A DNA stretch of 64,000 nt from DATKMK01 sp035541895 (GTDB lineage: Bacteria; Desulfobacterota; Binatia; HRBIN30; JACQVA1), in assembly GCA_035541895.1 (NCBI GenBank), contig DATKMK010000028.1, positions 1-64,000 of the forward strand, in the 5' to 3' direction. Below the pieces are notes generated by a model. It searched no databases. It was not told the origin of the DNA and saw only the letters and a program-made list of their open reading frames with translations. The translations under genes were made by a program, and so were the position numbers. This document shows, one piece after another, positions 32,865 to 42,292 of the stretch (the first letter of the stretch is position 1; every line of letters starts with the position of its first letter).

Positions 32865-33757
32865 AACGCATCGTGAGCGTCGACAGAAACCTTCGGCGCG
32901 GGCTCCGCACCGCATTGTGCCTGACGCTGCTACCGCTGCGAGTCGCGGCAACTTGTTACGACGCTGACGTCGGCGAAGTCGAACCGAGTGGAAACGGAGT
33001 CCGTGTCACGCGACCGGCCGACGACAATTTGCGCGTCGGTGATGTCATCGAACAGATCAACAGTCACCTGCTGAGGAGCTGCAGCGACTTTGCCGACGCA
33101 CTGTCGGAGTCACGCACCCGGCATCTGGCCCTCTTGCTCCTGGTGCGACGACAGAGGGAACTCGCAGGAGTCGTGCTCCGCGGACACACGGCGGACTCGG
33201 TCGCGAAGGTCGCATCACCGCCGGGGCCGTCACCGACCCCGGCACAGATCGGCCCGGTGGACGCCCGCTCTGTTCGAAATGTGCTCGGCGACCTGCTCAA
33301 GCTCGGTACCGCCATGCGCGCGAGCCAGCCGCTGCTCACGCCTCAACCGTGGGTGCGCCAGACCGAGGAACTGCGCCATCGATGCGAGCAGGCGTATGCG
33401 AGCGTCTCGGGATTGCAGGCGGTCGCCCCCATCGTCGGGTACTACCAGACGATCGCCGACATTCTCGTGTACAAGGAGAAGGCAACGCATACCGCGGGCT
33501 ACACGCGCCCGCAGCCGAACATTGTGCTCGGATTTCACACCGGTTCACAAGTTAGCCAATGGCTGCGCCAATACGGCTTCCTCGAAGCGAGCATCATCGC
33601 GCCTCCCGAGCAGACCGCGTACGCCGGTTGGGCCGAAGGCAACGGCCGCTGGCTGCCGGATCGAGCGATCGAGTTGCTGATCGAGCGGGCAATCACCGAA
33701 GGTGGTGCGCTCGATCAGCACCTTCAGGACGCCGGCTCGTACCGTAAGACACCGTGA
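32861..33757 (+). CDS. Exported PDZ-like protein
   Basis: The 298-residue product starts at GTG 32861, overlapping the kinase stop (GTGA), so the two are translationally coupled. An N-terminal hydrophobic stretch (TALCLTLLPLRVAA) looks like a signal peptide. Residues about 40-105 form a PDZ-like domain (NLRVGDVIEQINSHLLRSCSDFADAL, then LALLLLVRRQ). A Pro-rich linker precedes a C-terminal helical domain of unknown type (about 130-298). No serine protease domain is present. The tight link to the histidine kinase suggests a joint role, perhaps sensing, but this is inference. Confidence 0.65.
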   Translation: MKRIVSVDRNLRRGLRTALCLTLLPLRVAATCYDADVGEVEPSGNGVRVTRPADDNLRVGDVIEQINSHLLRSCSDFADALSESRTRHLALLLLVRRQRELAGVVLRGHTADSVAKVASPPGPSPTPAQIGPVDARSVRNVLGDLLKLGTAMRASQPLLTPQPWVRQTEELRHRCEQAYASVSGLQAVAPIVGYYQTIADILVYKEKATHTAGYTRPQPNIVLGFHTGSQVSQWLRQYGFLEASIIAPPEQTAYAGWAEGNGRWLPDRAIELLIERAITEGGALDQHLQDAGSYRKTP

Positions 33758-33863
33758 GGTTGCGAGCATGCCTTGATTCAAAGACCCCTGGGCGGCATTA
33801 GAGGACCGCGTGTGCTGATAGCCGAACCCGCACCCGCCGACCTCGAGACGAAAGGGAACAGCC

Positions 33864-35090
33864 ATGGCCATCGACTTTAGTTTTCCCGCTGAAATCGACG
33901 AGCTGCGTTTGAAGGTACGGCGGTTCGTCGCCGAAGTTGTGCGACCGGCAGAGGCGAAGATCGCCGAACGCGAGAATGATCGCCGCTTTCTGATCCAGTC
34001 GATCATCGAGATGCGGGTGGCCGCGAAGGACTGGGGCTTGTGGCTGCCGCACATGCCGAAAGAGTACGGCGGCATGGGGTTGGGTCATGTCGCGATGGCC
34101 GCCGTGTCCGCCGAAGCGGCGAAGTCGGGTTTCGGACCGTTTGCGCTGAACGCGCAGGCGCCGGACGAGGGCAACATGCACACGCTGCTGCACTGGGCGA
34201 CCGACGCGCAGAAGGAGAAGTATCTGCGGCCGCTCTGTGACGGCGTCGTGCGCTCCTGCTTCGCGATGACCGAGCCGGAAGTCGCCGGCTCCGACCCGAC
34301 GCTGATTCAGACCCGCGCGGTGCTCGACGGCGACTCCTGGGTGATCAACGGACACAAGTGGTTCATCTCCGGTGCCAGCGGGGCGAAGTTCGCTATTCTG
34401 ATTGCCCGTACCGAAGACAACCCGGAGATCGTGCAGGCGGCGAACTCGGCGTTTCTGGTCGACCTGCCGTCGCCTGGCTTCAACGTCGTTCGCGACGTCA
34501 TGACCATGGCGGGGCATCACAATCACGCCGAGATCCGCATCGAGAACCTGCGCGTATCGAAGGACAATATGCTCGGTGGGCGCGGGCAGGGGCACCTGCT
34601 CGGTCAAGCGCGTCTCGGACCGGCTCGTCTCGCGCACTGCATGCGTTGGATTGGTCAGGCCGAAGTCGCGCTCGACATGATGGTCGACCGAGCGCTCAAT
34701 CGCTTCGCGCACGGCTCGTTGCTCGCCGACAAGCAAGGCATTCAATGGATGATCGCCGATTCGGCAATGGAGCTGTATCAGTGCAAGCTCATGGTCCTGC
34801 ACGCGGCGTACAAGATCGATCGCCAAGAGGATTTCCGCAGCGAAGTGTCGATGGCCAAGCACTTCGTCGCCAATTCGCTCAACCGCATCGTCGATCGCGC
34901 GATCCAAGTGCACGGTGCCCTCGGCTACTCGCTCGACACGCCGTTGGCGCGCATGGCGCAGCAAGCCCGTTGGGCGCGCTTCGCCGACGGCGCCGACGAG
35001 GTTCATCAGTGGCGCATCGCCCAGCGTACCATCGAGGCCTACAAGAAGGACAAGTCGACCCGCACGGCCACCGGGAATCTGCCACTGTAG
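33864..35090 (+). CDS. Acyl-CoA dehydrogenase (ACAD10/11-like)
   Basis: The enzyme oxidises acyl-CoA to enoyl-CoA with FAD. The 408-residue protein has the three acyl-CoA dehydrogenase domains: the N-terminal helical domain (KDWGLWLPHMPKEYGGMGLG), the beta domain with the substrate/FAD motif CFAMTEPEVAGSDPTLIQT and INGHKWFISGA, and the C-terminal helical domain ending IQVHGALGYSLDTPLARMAQQARWARFADGADEVHQ. The short-start fold and the late sequence resemble ACAD10/ACAD11-type enzymes, which may use longer or 4-hydroxy acyl-CoAs. It lies 106 bp after the PDZ gene. Confidence 0.88.
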   Translation: MAIDFSFPAEIDELRLKVRRFVAEVVRPAEAKIAERENDRRFLIQSIIEMRVAAKDWGLWLPHMPKEYGGMGLGHVAMAAVSAEAAKSGFGPFALNAQAPDEGNMHTLLHWATDAQKEKYLRPLCDGVVRSCFAMTEPEVAGSDPTLIQTRAVLDGDSWVINGHKWFISGASGAKFAILIARTEDNPEIVQAANSAFLVDLPSPGFNVVRDVMTMAGHHNHAEIRIENLRVSKDNMLGGRGQGHLLGQARLGPARLAHCMRWIGQAEVALDMMVDRALNRFAHGSLLADKQGIQWMIADSAMELYQCKLMVLHAAYKIDRQEDFRSEVSMAKHFVANSLNRIVDRAIQVHGALGYSLDTPLARMAQQARWARFADGADEVHQWRIAQRTIEAYKKDKSTRTATGNLPL

Positions 35091-35182
35091 ACGGCGGAGC
35101 ATGGCTTGGTTGAGTCGGTCGTTCGGACCTCTCGACTCGCACTTCGATCGGCGTAGAAGGAAGCGAGCAGCGGGAGGTGCGC

Positions 35183-35707
35183 ATGGCGGTTGATCGGATC
35201 GACTACGCGACCCTGAGTCTGCGCGACGCGCTCGATCTGGCCATCCTGATCGAAGAAGAGGCCAAGGAGCGCTACGAAGAACTCGCCGCGCAGATGGAAA
35301 TCCACCACACGCCCGAGGCGGCGGCGTTCTTCCGGGTCATGATCGACAATGAATCCAAGCATGGCGACCAGTTGGCCCACACTCGCGCCGCGCTGTTCGG
35401 CGACGAGCCGCGCCGCGTGACGCGCGCGATGTTGTGGGACGTCGAGGCGCCCGAATACGACGAAGTACGGGCCTCGATGACCCGACGCGACGCGCTCGAA
35501 GTCGCGCTGCGCGCCGAACAAAAGGCCCACGCGTTCTTCGTCGCGGCGCTGCCCACAGTGGGCGACGCTGAGACCAAGCGCTTGTTCGAAGAACTGCGCG
35601 ACGAGGAGACCGCACATCAGCGTCTGGTCGAGGCAGAGTTGGCGCAACTGCCGCCGGATCCGCCGCTGCGGCCTGAGGACTTCGAAGACGAGCCGGCGGC
35701 GCAATAG
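35183..35707 (+). CDS. Rubrerythrin/ferritin-like diiron protein
   Basis: The 174-residue all-helical protein has paired carboxylate-histidine motifs typical of ferritin-like diiron proteins: EEEAKERYEE, a first ExxH in DNESKHGDQ, EQKAHAFF, and a second ExxH in DEETAHQRL. This fits the erythrin part of rubrerythrins, which reduce peroxide; the rubredoxin domain is absent. GGGAGG at 35172-35177 sets the start at 35183 rather than GTG 35177. It lies between the acyl-CoA dehydrogenase and the deazaflavin-type gene on the same strand. Confidence 0.78.
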   Translation: MAVDRIDYATLSLRDALDLAILIEEEAKERYEELAAQMEIHHTPEAAAFFRVMIDNESKHGDQLAHTRAALFGDEPRRVTRAMLWDVEAPEYDEVRASMTRRDALEVALRAEQKAHAFFVAALPTVGDAETKRLFEELRDEETAHQRLVEAELAQLPPDPPLRPEDFEDEPAAQ

Positions 35708-35725
35708 CTAACGAAAGGTTGATGC

Positions 35726-36139
35726 ATGCACTTTCCACGCTTCATGCGGCAGGTGAACCGTGCTGTGACCAATCCAGTGATGGGGACCTTTGCGTGGTTG
35801 CTTCCACCGCTCGCGGTCATCCACCACGTCGGACGCAAAAGCGGCCGGCAGTACCGGACACCGGTCTTGGTGTTTCCGACCAGCGCGGGGTTCGTGATCC
35901 CGCTGCCCTATGGCCGCGACGTGGATTGGGCGCGCAACATCGTCAAGGCGCGGGGCTGCGAGATCGAACGCATGGGGCGACGGGTTAGTGCGCGCAACCC
36001 TCGCGTGGTCGGATTCAAGACGGCCGAGCCCCAGCTTCCCATCGCCCTCCGGCCGCTGCTTGGCGCCGCCGACATTCCTGGCTACGTGCTCCTCGAACGC
36101 GCCCGTGAAGCGTCGCGTTCGACGAAAAGAAAATCCTGA
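35726..36139 (+). CDS. Nitroreductase/deazaflavin-dependent oxidoreductase family (DUF385)
   Basis: The 137-residue protein has the small split-barrel fold of the deazaflavin-dependent nitroreductase (Ddn) family. Diagnostic parts are IHHVGRKSGRQYRTPVLVF and the later FVIPLPYGRDVDWARNIVKARGCEIER. Members use F420H2, FMN or haem, so the cofactor cannot be assigned here. It starts 18 bp after the rubrerythrin-like gene and probably shares its transcript. Confidence 0.8.
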   Translation: MHFPRFMRQVNRAVTNPVMGTFAWLLPPLAVIHHVGRKSGRQYRTPVLVFPTSAGFVIPLPYGRDVDWARNIVKARGCEIERMGRRVSARNPRVVGFKTAEPQLPIALRPLLGAADIPGYVLLERAREASRSTKRKS

Positions 36140-36389
36140 CCGCAAACCTGCCGGACGACTGGGAGCGCACCGTCGCGGGGCGCATCGTCGTTGGGCAGGT
36201 GATGAAGAAGCGGGCATCAGCGCGCCCGGTGATCGGCACCTGGGATGACGTCTGCATGAGCCTTGGCCGTCGCGCGACGCGGCACAAATCTTGGCTGTCA
36301 GCCCCGCGGATGAGTGTGCGCGAAACAGTGGACAGCCGACGGCCGGCCCTTGCCGCCGGCGGCGGTACCGTGAAGCCGCGAAGACCGGG

Positions 36390-39300
36390 ATGAGCATCCA
36401 CGCCAACTTGCATCACCTGACGCGGTATCGATTCGATCGGCCGGTCATGCTCGATCCGCACGTCGTGCGGCTGCGCCCGGCGCCGCACTGTCGCACGCCG
36501 ATCCTCGCTTACTCGCTGAAAGTCGCGCCCGAGAAACACTTCATCAACTGGCAGCAGGATCCGTTCGGCAATTATCTCGCGCGTCTGGTGTTTCCGGAAA
36601 AGTGCGAGGAGTTGTGCTTCGAGGTCGATATTATCGCCGACCTCAGCGTCATCAACCCGTTCGATTTCTTCCTCGAACCATCGGCCGAGCGCTTTCCGTT
36701 TCGCTACGACGAGCACGTGGCGACGCAGTTACTCCCGTATCTCACAGTCGAGGATCGCGGACCGTTGCTCAGTCGTTGGCTGGGCGAGGTTGATCGCTCG
36801 GAGCAACCCACCGTTGCCTTTCTCGTCGATCTCAATCGGCGCCTGCAGCAGGGCATCAAATACCTGATCCGTCTCGAACCCGGCGTACAGAGCTGCGAGG
36901 AGACGTTGTCGCTGGCAAGCGGATCGTGTCGGGACACGGGTTGGTTACTGGTGCAGATCCTGCGTAACCTCGGACTCGCGGCTCGCTTCGTGTCGGGATA
37001 CTTGGTGCAGCTCACCGCCGACGTGCCGGCGCTCGACGGCCCATCCGGACCGAGCGCGGACTTCACCGACTTGCACGCGTGGGCCGAAGTCTACGTGCCC
37101 GGTGCCGGCTGGATTGGCCTCGATCCGACGTCGGGTCTGTTCGCCGGCGAAGGCCACATCCCGCTTGCATGTACGCCGGAGCCGAGCGCCGCGGCGCCGG
37201 TCACCGGTGCCACCGAGGAATCCGAGGTCCAGTTCTACTACCGCAACACCGTCCGCCGCGTGCATGAAGATCCGCGCGTCACCAAGCCGTTCACCGACGA
37301 GCAATGGCGAGCGATCGATGCGCTCGGCCAGCGCGTCGACTCCGATCTGTCTGCTCACGACGTACGGCTCACGATGGGTGGCGAGCCGACCTTCGTCTCG
37401 ATCGATGACATGGACGGCGAGGAGTGGAACACCGCGGCGCTGGGGCCGACCAAGCGGCTCATGGCCGGCGCGCTGTTGCGCGCGCTCCATCGACGCTTCG
37501 CGCCGCACGGCGTGCTGCACTACGGCCAAGGCAAATGGTACCCGGGCGAGATCCTGCCGCGCTGGGCGTTGGCGGCGTTCTGGCGGCGCGACGGCGTCAC
37601 GGTGTGGCGCGACGTCGGACTGCTGGCCGAGGAGACCCGCGGCTATGGCGTTGGCTTGGAGCAGGCCGCGCAATTCATGACCGAGCTCGCGGTTCGGCTC
37701 GGACTCTCGCCCGATCTCGCGGTGCCCGGATACGAGGATGTCATCTACTATCTGTGGAAGGAAGGCACGCTGCCGATCAATGTCGACCCGCTGCGTGTCG
37801 ATCTGAAGGATTCGGAGGAGCGCCTGCGACTCGCGGCGCTGCTGCGTCGCGGCTTGGGCACCGTCACCGGCTACGCGCTGCCGCTGCGCTGGCAGCCGCG
37901 CGACGACGGCGGGAATTGGAGCAGCAACCGCTGGGAGTTTCGCCGCGGACGCATGTACCTCATCCCCGGCAGCTCGCCGATGGGGTATCGCCTGCCGCTC
38001 GACTCACTGCCGTGGGTGGCGCCGGAACGGCGCGACGACGATATCGAGCGCAGTCAATTTGCGCCCCGCCCGCCGCTCCGTGATCCTCGCATCGGCGCAG
38101 GGTCTCCGCTGCGGATCCAACGTCGGGCGACCGACGTGGGCGAGGCGCGCCGCGATTCGCCGGAGCTCGAACGCGACATCGCCTTCATTCGAGAGTGGCC
38201 TGACGACATCGTTCGGACCGCCCTCTGCGTCGAGCCGCGCGACGGGCGCTTGCACGTGTTCCTGCCACCGTTCAGCTATCTGGAGGGCTGGATCGAATTG
38301 CTCGCTCAGATCGAAGCGGTCGCCAGCGAGTTGGCGATGCCGGTGATCCTCGAAGGCTACGAGCCGCCGCGCGACTCGCGATTGGTGCGCTTGGTCATTA
38401 CGCCGGATCCCGGCGTGATCGAAGTGAACATCCATCCGGCGCGCAACTGGGGCGAGCTGTCGGACATCACGCAGACGCTGTACGACGAAGCCCGCCAGGG
38501 CCGCTTGGCGACCGAGAAGTTCATGCTCGACGGCCGGCACACCGGCACCGGTGGCGGCAATCACATCACCATCGGCGGGCCGTCGTCCGCGGACAGTCCG
38601 GTCTTGCGCCGGCCCGATCTGCTGCAGAGTCTGGTGACCTACTGGCAGCATCACCCGAGCCTGTCGTTTCTGTTTTCGGGTCTCTTCGTCGGGCCGACGA
38701 GCCAGGCACCGCGAATCGACGAAGCGAGAAACGACAGCCTGCATGAAATCGAGATCGCCTTCCAACAAGTGCCGCGCGGCGAGGTGCCGCAGCCGTGGTT
38801 GGTCGATCGCATCTTCCGCAATCTGCTGGTGGATGTGACCGGTAACACCCATCGCACCGAGTTCTGCATCGACAAGCTCTACTCGCCGGAGGGCTCGGCA
38901 GGGCGGCTCGGCCTGGTTGAGATGCGGGCGTTCGAAATGCCGCCGCACGCCCGCATGAGTTTGCTGCAAACGCTGCTCGTCCGAGCCTTGATCGCGCGCT
39001 TCTGGAAGGAGCCGTACCGTCGCGGCCCGGTGCGCTGGGGCACGGCGCTGCACGACCGATTCATGTTGCCGCATTTTCTGTGGGAGGATTTGCGCGACGT
39101 TGTGTGTGACTTGGAACGGGCCGGCTATGCGTTCGATCTGCAGTGGTTCGCACCGTTCCGCGAATTTCGCTTTCCGGTTTACGGCCGGATTCACACCACG
39201 GGAATCGAACTCGAACTGCGCATGGCGGTCGAGCCGTGGCACGTGCTCGGTGAGGAAGCCGCCGCCGGCAGCACCGCCCGATACGTCGACTCCTCGGTCG

Positions 39301-39719
39301 AACGGCTGCAAGTCAAAGCGATGGGATTCACCGAAGGTCGACACGTGGTCGCGTGCAACGGCCGGCGCGTGCCGCTGCGACCGACCGGGCGCCGGACCGA
39401 GGCGGTTGCCGGCGTGCGCTACCGGGCGTGGCGGCCGGCGTTGGCGTTGCATCCGACGATCGGTGTCCACACCCCGCTGGTGTTCGACGTAGTCGACACC
39501 TGGAGCGGGTACTCGATCGGCGGCTGCGTCTACCACGTTGGCCATCCCGGCGGGCGCAACTACGAAGTGTTTCCGGTCAACGCCAACGAGGCGGAAGCGC
39601 GTCGTGCCGCTCGTTTTTTGGCGATGGGGCATACGCCCGGCCCGATGGCGGCCCCGCCCGAGGAAGCCAGCTTCGACCTGCCTTTCACCCTCGACCTGCG
39701 GCGTAGCGACCGTTGTTGA
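36390..39719 (+). CDS. Transglutaminase-like protein fused to DUF2126
   Basis: This 1109-residue protein has a transglutaminase N-terminal beta domain (1-100), a transglutaminase/protease core with the triad C180 (GSCRDTGW), H229 (LHAWAEVY) and D245 (LDPTSG), and a large DUF2126 region (about 330-1109) beginning DVRLTMGGEPTFVSIDDMDG. DUF2126 is usually found with such transglutaminases, circularly permuted ATP-grasp enzymes and alpha-E proteins, a set predicted to make or cleave peptide or isopeptide bonds. The start at 36390 begins the conserved MSIHANLHHLTRYRF; the frame is open for 99 more bases upstream. It heads a three-gene operon. Confidence 0.88.
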   Translation: MSIHANLHHLTRYRFDRPVMLDPHVVRLRPAPHCRTPILAYSLKVAPEKHFINWQQDPFGNYLARLVFPEKCEELCFEVDIIADLSVINPFDFFLEPSAERFPFRYDEHVATQLLPYLTVEDRGPLLSRWLGEVDRSEQPTVAFLVDLNRRLQQGIKYLIRLEPGVQSCEETLSLASGSCRDTGWLLVQILRNLGLAARFVSGYLVQLTADVPALDGPSGPSADFTDLHAWAEVYVPGAGWIGLDPTSGLFAGEGHIPLACTPEPSAAAPVTGATEESEVQFYYRNTVRRVHEDPRVTKPFTDEQWRAIDALGQRVDSDLSAHDVRLTMGGEPTFVSIDDMDGEEWNTAALGPTKRLMAGALLRALHRRFAPHGVLHYGQGKWYPGEILPRWALAAFWRRDGVTVWRDVGLLAEETRGYGVGLEQAAQFMTELAVRLGLSPDLAVPGYEDVIYYLWKEGTLPINVDPLRVDLKDSEERLRLAALLRRGLGTVTGYALPLRWQPRDDGGNWSSNRWEFRRGRMYLIPGSSPMGYRLPLDSLPWVAPERRDDDIERSQFAPRPPLRDPRIGAGSPLRIQRRATDVGEARRDSPELERDIAFIREWPDDIVRTALCVEPRDGRLHVFLPPFSYLEGWIELLAQIEAVASELAMPVILEGYEPPRDSRLVRLVITPDPGVIEVNIHPARNWGELSDITQTLYDEARQGRLATEKFMLDGRHTGTGGGNHITIGGPSSADSPVLRRPDLLQSLVTYWQHHPSLSFLFSGLFVGPTSQAPRIDEARNDSLHEIEIAFQQVPRGEVPQPWLVDRIFRNLLVDVTGNTHRTEFCIDKLYSPEGSAGRLGLVEMRAFEMPPHARMSLLQTLLVRALIARFWKEPYRRGPVRWGTALHDRFMLPHFLWEDLRDVVCDLERAGYAFDLQWFAPFREFRFPVYGRIHTTGIELELRMAVEPWHVLGEEAAAGSTARYVDSSVERLQVKAMGFTEGRHVVACNGRRVPLRPTGRRTEAVAGVRYRAWRPALALHPTIGVHTPLVFDVVDTWSGYSIGGCVYHVGHPGGRNYEVFPVNANEAEARRAARFLAMGHTPGPMAAPPEEASFDLPFTLDLRRSDRC

Positions 39720-39766
39720 GCGATTGACGCTACCGCACGACACCGGATTGTGAGAAAAGAAAAGCT

Positions 39767-42292
39767 GTGACGGCGCAGACCGCTACCGATGCCATCTCGG
39801 ACCTGCCGTTTCCGGTGGGCTATCGTGCGGCCGACGGCGCGTTCGACGAACTCTACGCCCGCGACGGCACCGTGCGCGCGCACTGGCAGTACGTGATGCG
39901 CTCGCTCGGTGCGCTCGGCAGCGACGAGTTTGGCCGCCGCCTGAATGAAGCCCGCCGCCTACTGCGTGAGAACGGCGTTACATACAACATTTACGATGAT
40001 CCCCAACGGTCCGAGCGCCCCTGGCCCTTGGATCTGTTGCCGGTGCTGATCACCAGCGCCGAATGGCAAGTCATCGAGCAGGGACTGACGCAACGGGCGG
40101 AGTTGCTCGAATTGGTCTTGGCCGACCTCTACGGTGAGCGCCGACTCATCCGCACCGGTTTGCTCCCACCGGAAGTCGTCTACGGGCATCCGGGCTTCCT
40201 GCGTCCGTGCGCCGGCGTCGGTGCTCCGCGCGGACGCCACCTCCCGTTGTATGCGGCGGACTTGGCGCGCGCGCCGGACGGAGAGATGCTGGTGCTCGGC
40301 GACCGTGCGCAAGCCCCGTCGGGGTCGGGCTACGCGCTCGAAAACCGGATCGTGCTCTCGCGCGTGTTGCCGACGATCTTTCGCGATGCGCATGTCCACC
40401 GTCTGCCGGTGTTCTTCCGGCGGGTGCGGTCGATGTTGAACTGGCTGGCGCCGAATGGCACCGACGCCCCTCACATCGTCCTGCTGACGCCCGGTCCGAG
40501 CAACGAGACGTACTTCGAGCACGCGTATCTCGCCAGTCAACTCGGCTGCACGCTCGCCCAGGGTGACGATCTGGCGGTACTCGATCAGCGGCTGTGGCTG
40601 CGCACGCTCGAAGGCCCGAAGCCAGTGGATGTACTGCTGCGCCGCGTCGACGCCGCCTTTTGCGATCCGCTGGAGCTGCGACCCGACTCGTTGCTCGGAA
40701 CACCCGGCCTGCTGCAGGCGGCGCGGAGCGGGCACGTTGCGATCGTCAATCCGTTGGGCAGCAGCGCGGTGGAGAATCCCGGCTTGCTGGCGTTCTTGCC
40801 GGCGTTGTGCCGGCAGTTGCTCGGCGAAGATCTGAAGCTGCCGTCGGTGAAGACGTGGTGGTGCGGCAACCAACAGGAGTTGTCCTACGTGCTCGACCAC
40901 CTGGCCGAATTGGTGGTGAAGCCGGTGTTTTCGCATTCGAGCCGGCTGACGGTCTTCGGTGCGGCGCTGAGTGCCGGCGAACGCGACCAGCTCGCCGACC
41001 GCATTCGGGCGCGGCCGTATCTGTACGTCGGCCAAGAGCGCATCGCTCTGTCGACGGCGCCGCTGATGGCCGGTGCGACACTCGAACCGCGCGCGATGGT
41101 GGTGCGAGCGTTTCTCGCCGCGGAAGACGGCGGCTACACGGTGATGCCCGGTGGACTGTGTCGCGTCGCTCCGACGCGCGGCAGTTCGTTGGTATCGAAC
41201 CAAGTTGGCGGAGTGAGCAAAGACGTGTGGGTGATCGCGTCCGAGCCGGAGCGCGAGAGCGGCGCGTTGCTGCCGGCGGACCGGCGGCCACTGCTGGTAC
41301 GGGGTGGCCGCGCCGTGCCGGGGCGGGTGGCGGACAACCTGTTTTGGGTGGGTCGCTACGCCGCACGTAGCGAGATCGCCGGCCGGGTGCTGCGCGAGGT
41401 TCTCCGCCGCGTGCTCGAACCGGGTGACGCGGAAACTGATCCGAATACTCCGCGGCTGCTCGCGGCGGTCACGCATGTGACCGGAACCTATCCCGGCTTT
41501 GCCGGCCCGGGTGCCAAAGAGCGTCTTGGCGAGGCGGAGACCGAACTGCTCAGCCTGGTGCGGGACGGTCGTCGAACCGGGACCATCCGCTACAACCTGA
41601 ACGCGCTCGTGCGCGCCGCCCGCGGCGTGCGCGATCGCTTGTCGACCGATACGTGGCGCGTGATCAATAGCCTCAGTCGTGAGCCCGCGGAGACACTCGA
41701 TCTCGCTGCGGCCCTCACAGAGTTGGACCGCGTGCTGCTGCTGCTGTCGGCGTTCGGTGGTCTCAGCGCCGACAGCATGAGCCGCGGCCAAGGCTGGCAC
41801 TTCCTGGAACTCGGCCGCCGGCTCGAACGGGCGCTTGGCACCGTGTCGGTGCTGCAAGCGATGTGCGCGGCGAATGGCGAGCAGTCGGTGCCGTGGGAAG
41901 ACCTACTCAGCGTCGCTGACGCGTCGATGACTCACCGGCGCCGCTATCGCACCGCGGCCGAGGCGGGAACGGTGCTCGATCTGTTGCTCGACGACGAGAC
42001 CAATCCCGGTTCCGTGACGCATCAACTGTTGCGACTGGAAGCGCTGTTGTCCGGACTGTCCACGAACGTGACGACACCACAGCAAACCGTCGAGCAGCGT
42101 CTGGTCGCGGAGGCGCTCGAGGAGTTGCGGCGGACCGAAGCACCGACGGAGCGACTTCGGCAACCGGGACTCGAACTCGAGGAGTTGCTGACTCAGCTCG
42201 CGCGACGGCTCGCCGCGCTGTCGGACCAGATGACGCGCAGTTACTTCAGCCGGCCGGATCGGCCGCAGCAATTGGTGGCGTTGGCGCGATGA
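39767..42292 (+). CDS. Circularly permuted ATP-grasp enzyme fused to alpha-E (DUF403) domain
   Basis: The first ~500 residues of this 841-residue protein are a circularly permuted ATP-grasp type 2 ligase (IYDDPQRSERPWPLDLLPVL, VLLTPGPSNETYFEH and LVVKPVFSHSSRLTVFG), expected to form an amide bond between peptides or amino acids using ATP. From about residue 520 the all-helical alpha-E domain follows (RVADNLFWVGRYAARSE), with RYNLNALVRAARGVRDRLS further on. In many genomes the two parts are separate neighbouring genes; here they are one chain. GTG 39767 is the start, and the stop overlaps the next ATG by 4 bases. It is most likely co-expressed with both flanking transglutaminases. Confidence 0.88.
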   Translation: MTAQTATDAISDLPFPVGYRAADGAFDELYARDGTVRAHWQYVMRSLGALGSDEFGRRLNEARRLLRENGVTYNIYDDPQRSERPWPLDLLPVLITSAEWQVIEQGLTQRAELLELVLADLYGERRLIRTGLLPPEVVYGHPGFLRPCAGVGAPRGRHLPLYAADLARAPDGEMLVLGDRAQAPSGSGYALENRIVLSRVLPTIFRDAHVHRLPVFFRRVRSMLNWLAPNGTDAPHIVLLTPGPSNETYFEHAYLASQLGCTLAQGDDLAVLDQRLWLRTLEGPKPVDVLLRRVDAAFCDPLELRPDSLLGTPGLLQAARSGHVAIVNPLGSSAVENPGLLAFLPALCRQLLGEDLKLPSVKTWWCGNQQELSYVLDHLAELVVKPVFSHSSRLTVFGAALSAGERDQLADRIRARPYLYVGQERIALSTAPLMAGATLEPRAMVVRAFLAAEDGGYTVMPGGLCRVAPTRGSSLVSNQVGGVSKDVWVIASEPERESGALLPADRRPLLVRGGRAVPGRVADNLFWVGRYAARSEIAGRVLREVLRRVLEPGDAETDPNTPRLLAAVTHVTGTYPGFAGPGAKERLGEAETELLSLVRDGRRTGTIRYNLNALVRAARGVRDRLSTDTWRVINSLSREPAETLDLAAALTELDRVLLLLSAFGGLSADSMSRGQGWHFLELGRRLERALGTVSVLQAMCAANGEQSVPWEDLLSVADASMTHRRRYRTAAEAGTVLDLLLDDETNPGSVTHQLLRLEALLSGLSTNVTTPQQTVEQRLVAEALEELRRTEAPTERLRQPGLELEELLTQLARRLAALSDQMTRSYFSRPDRPQQLVALAR

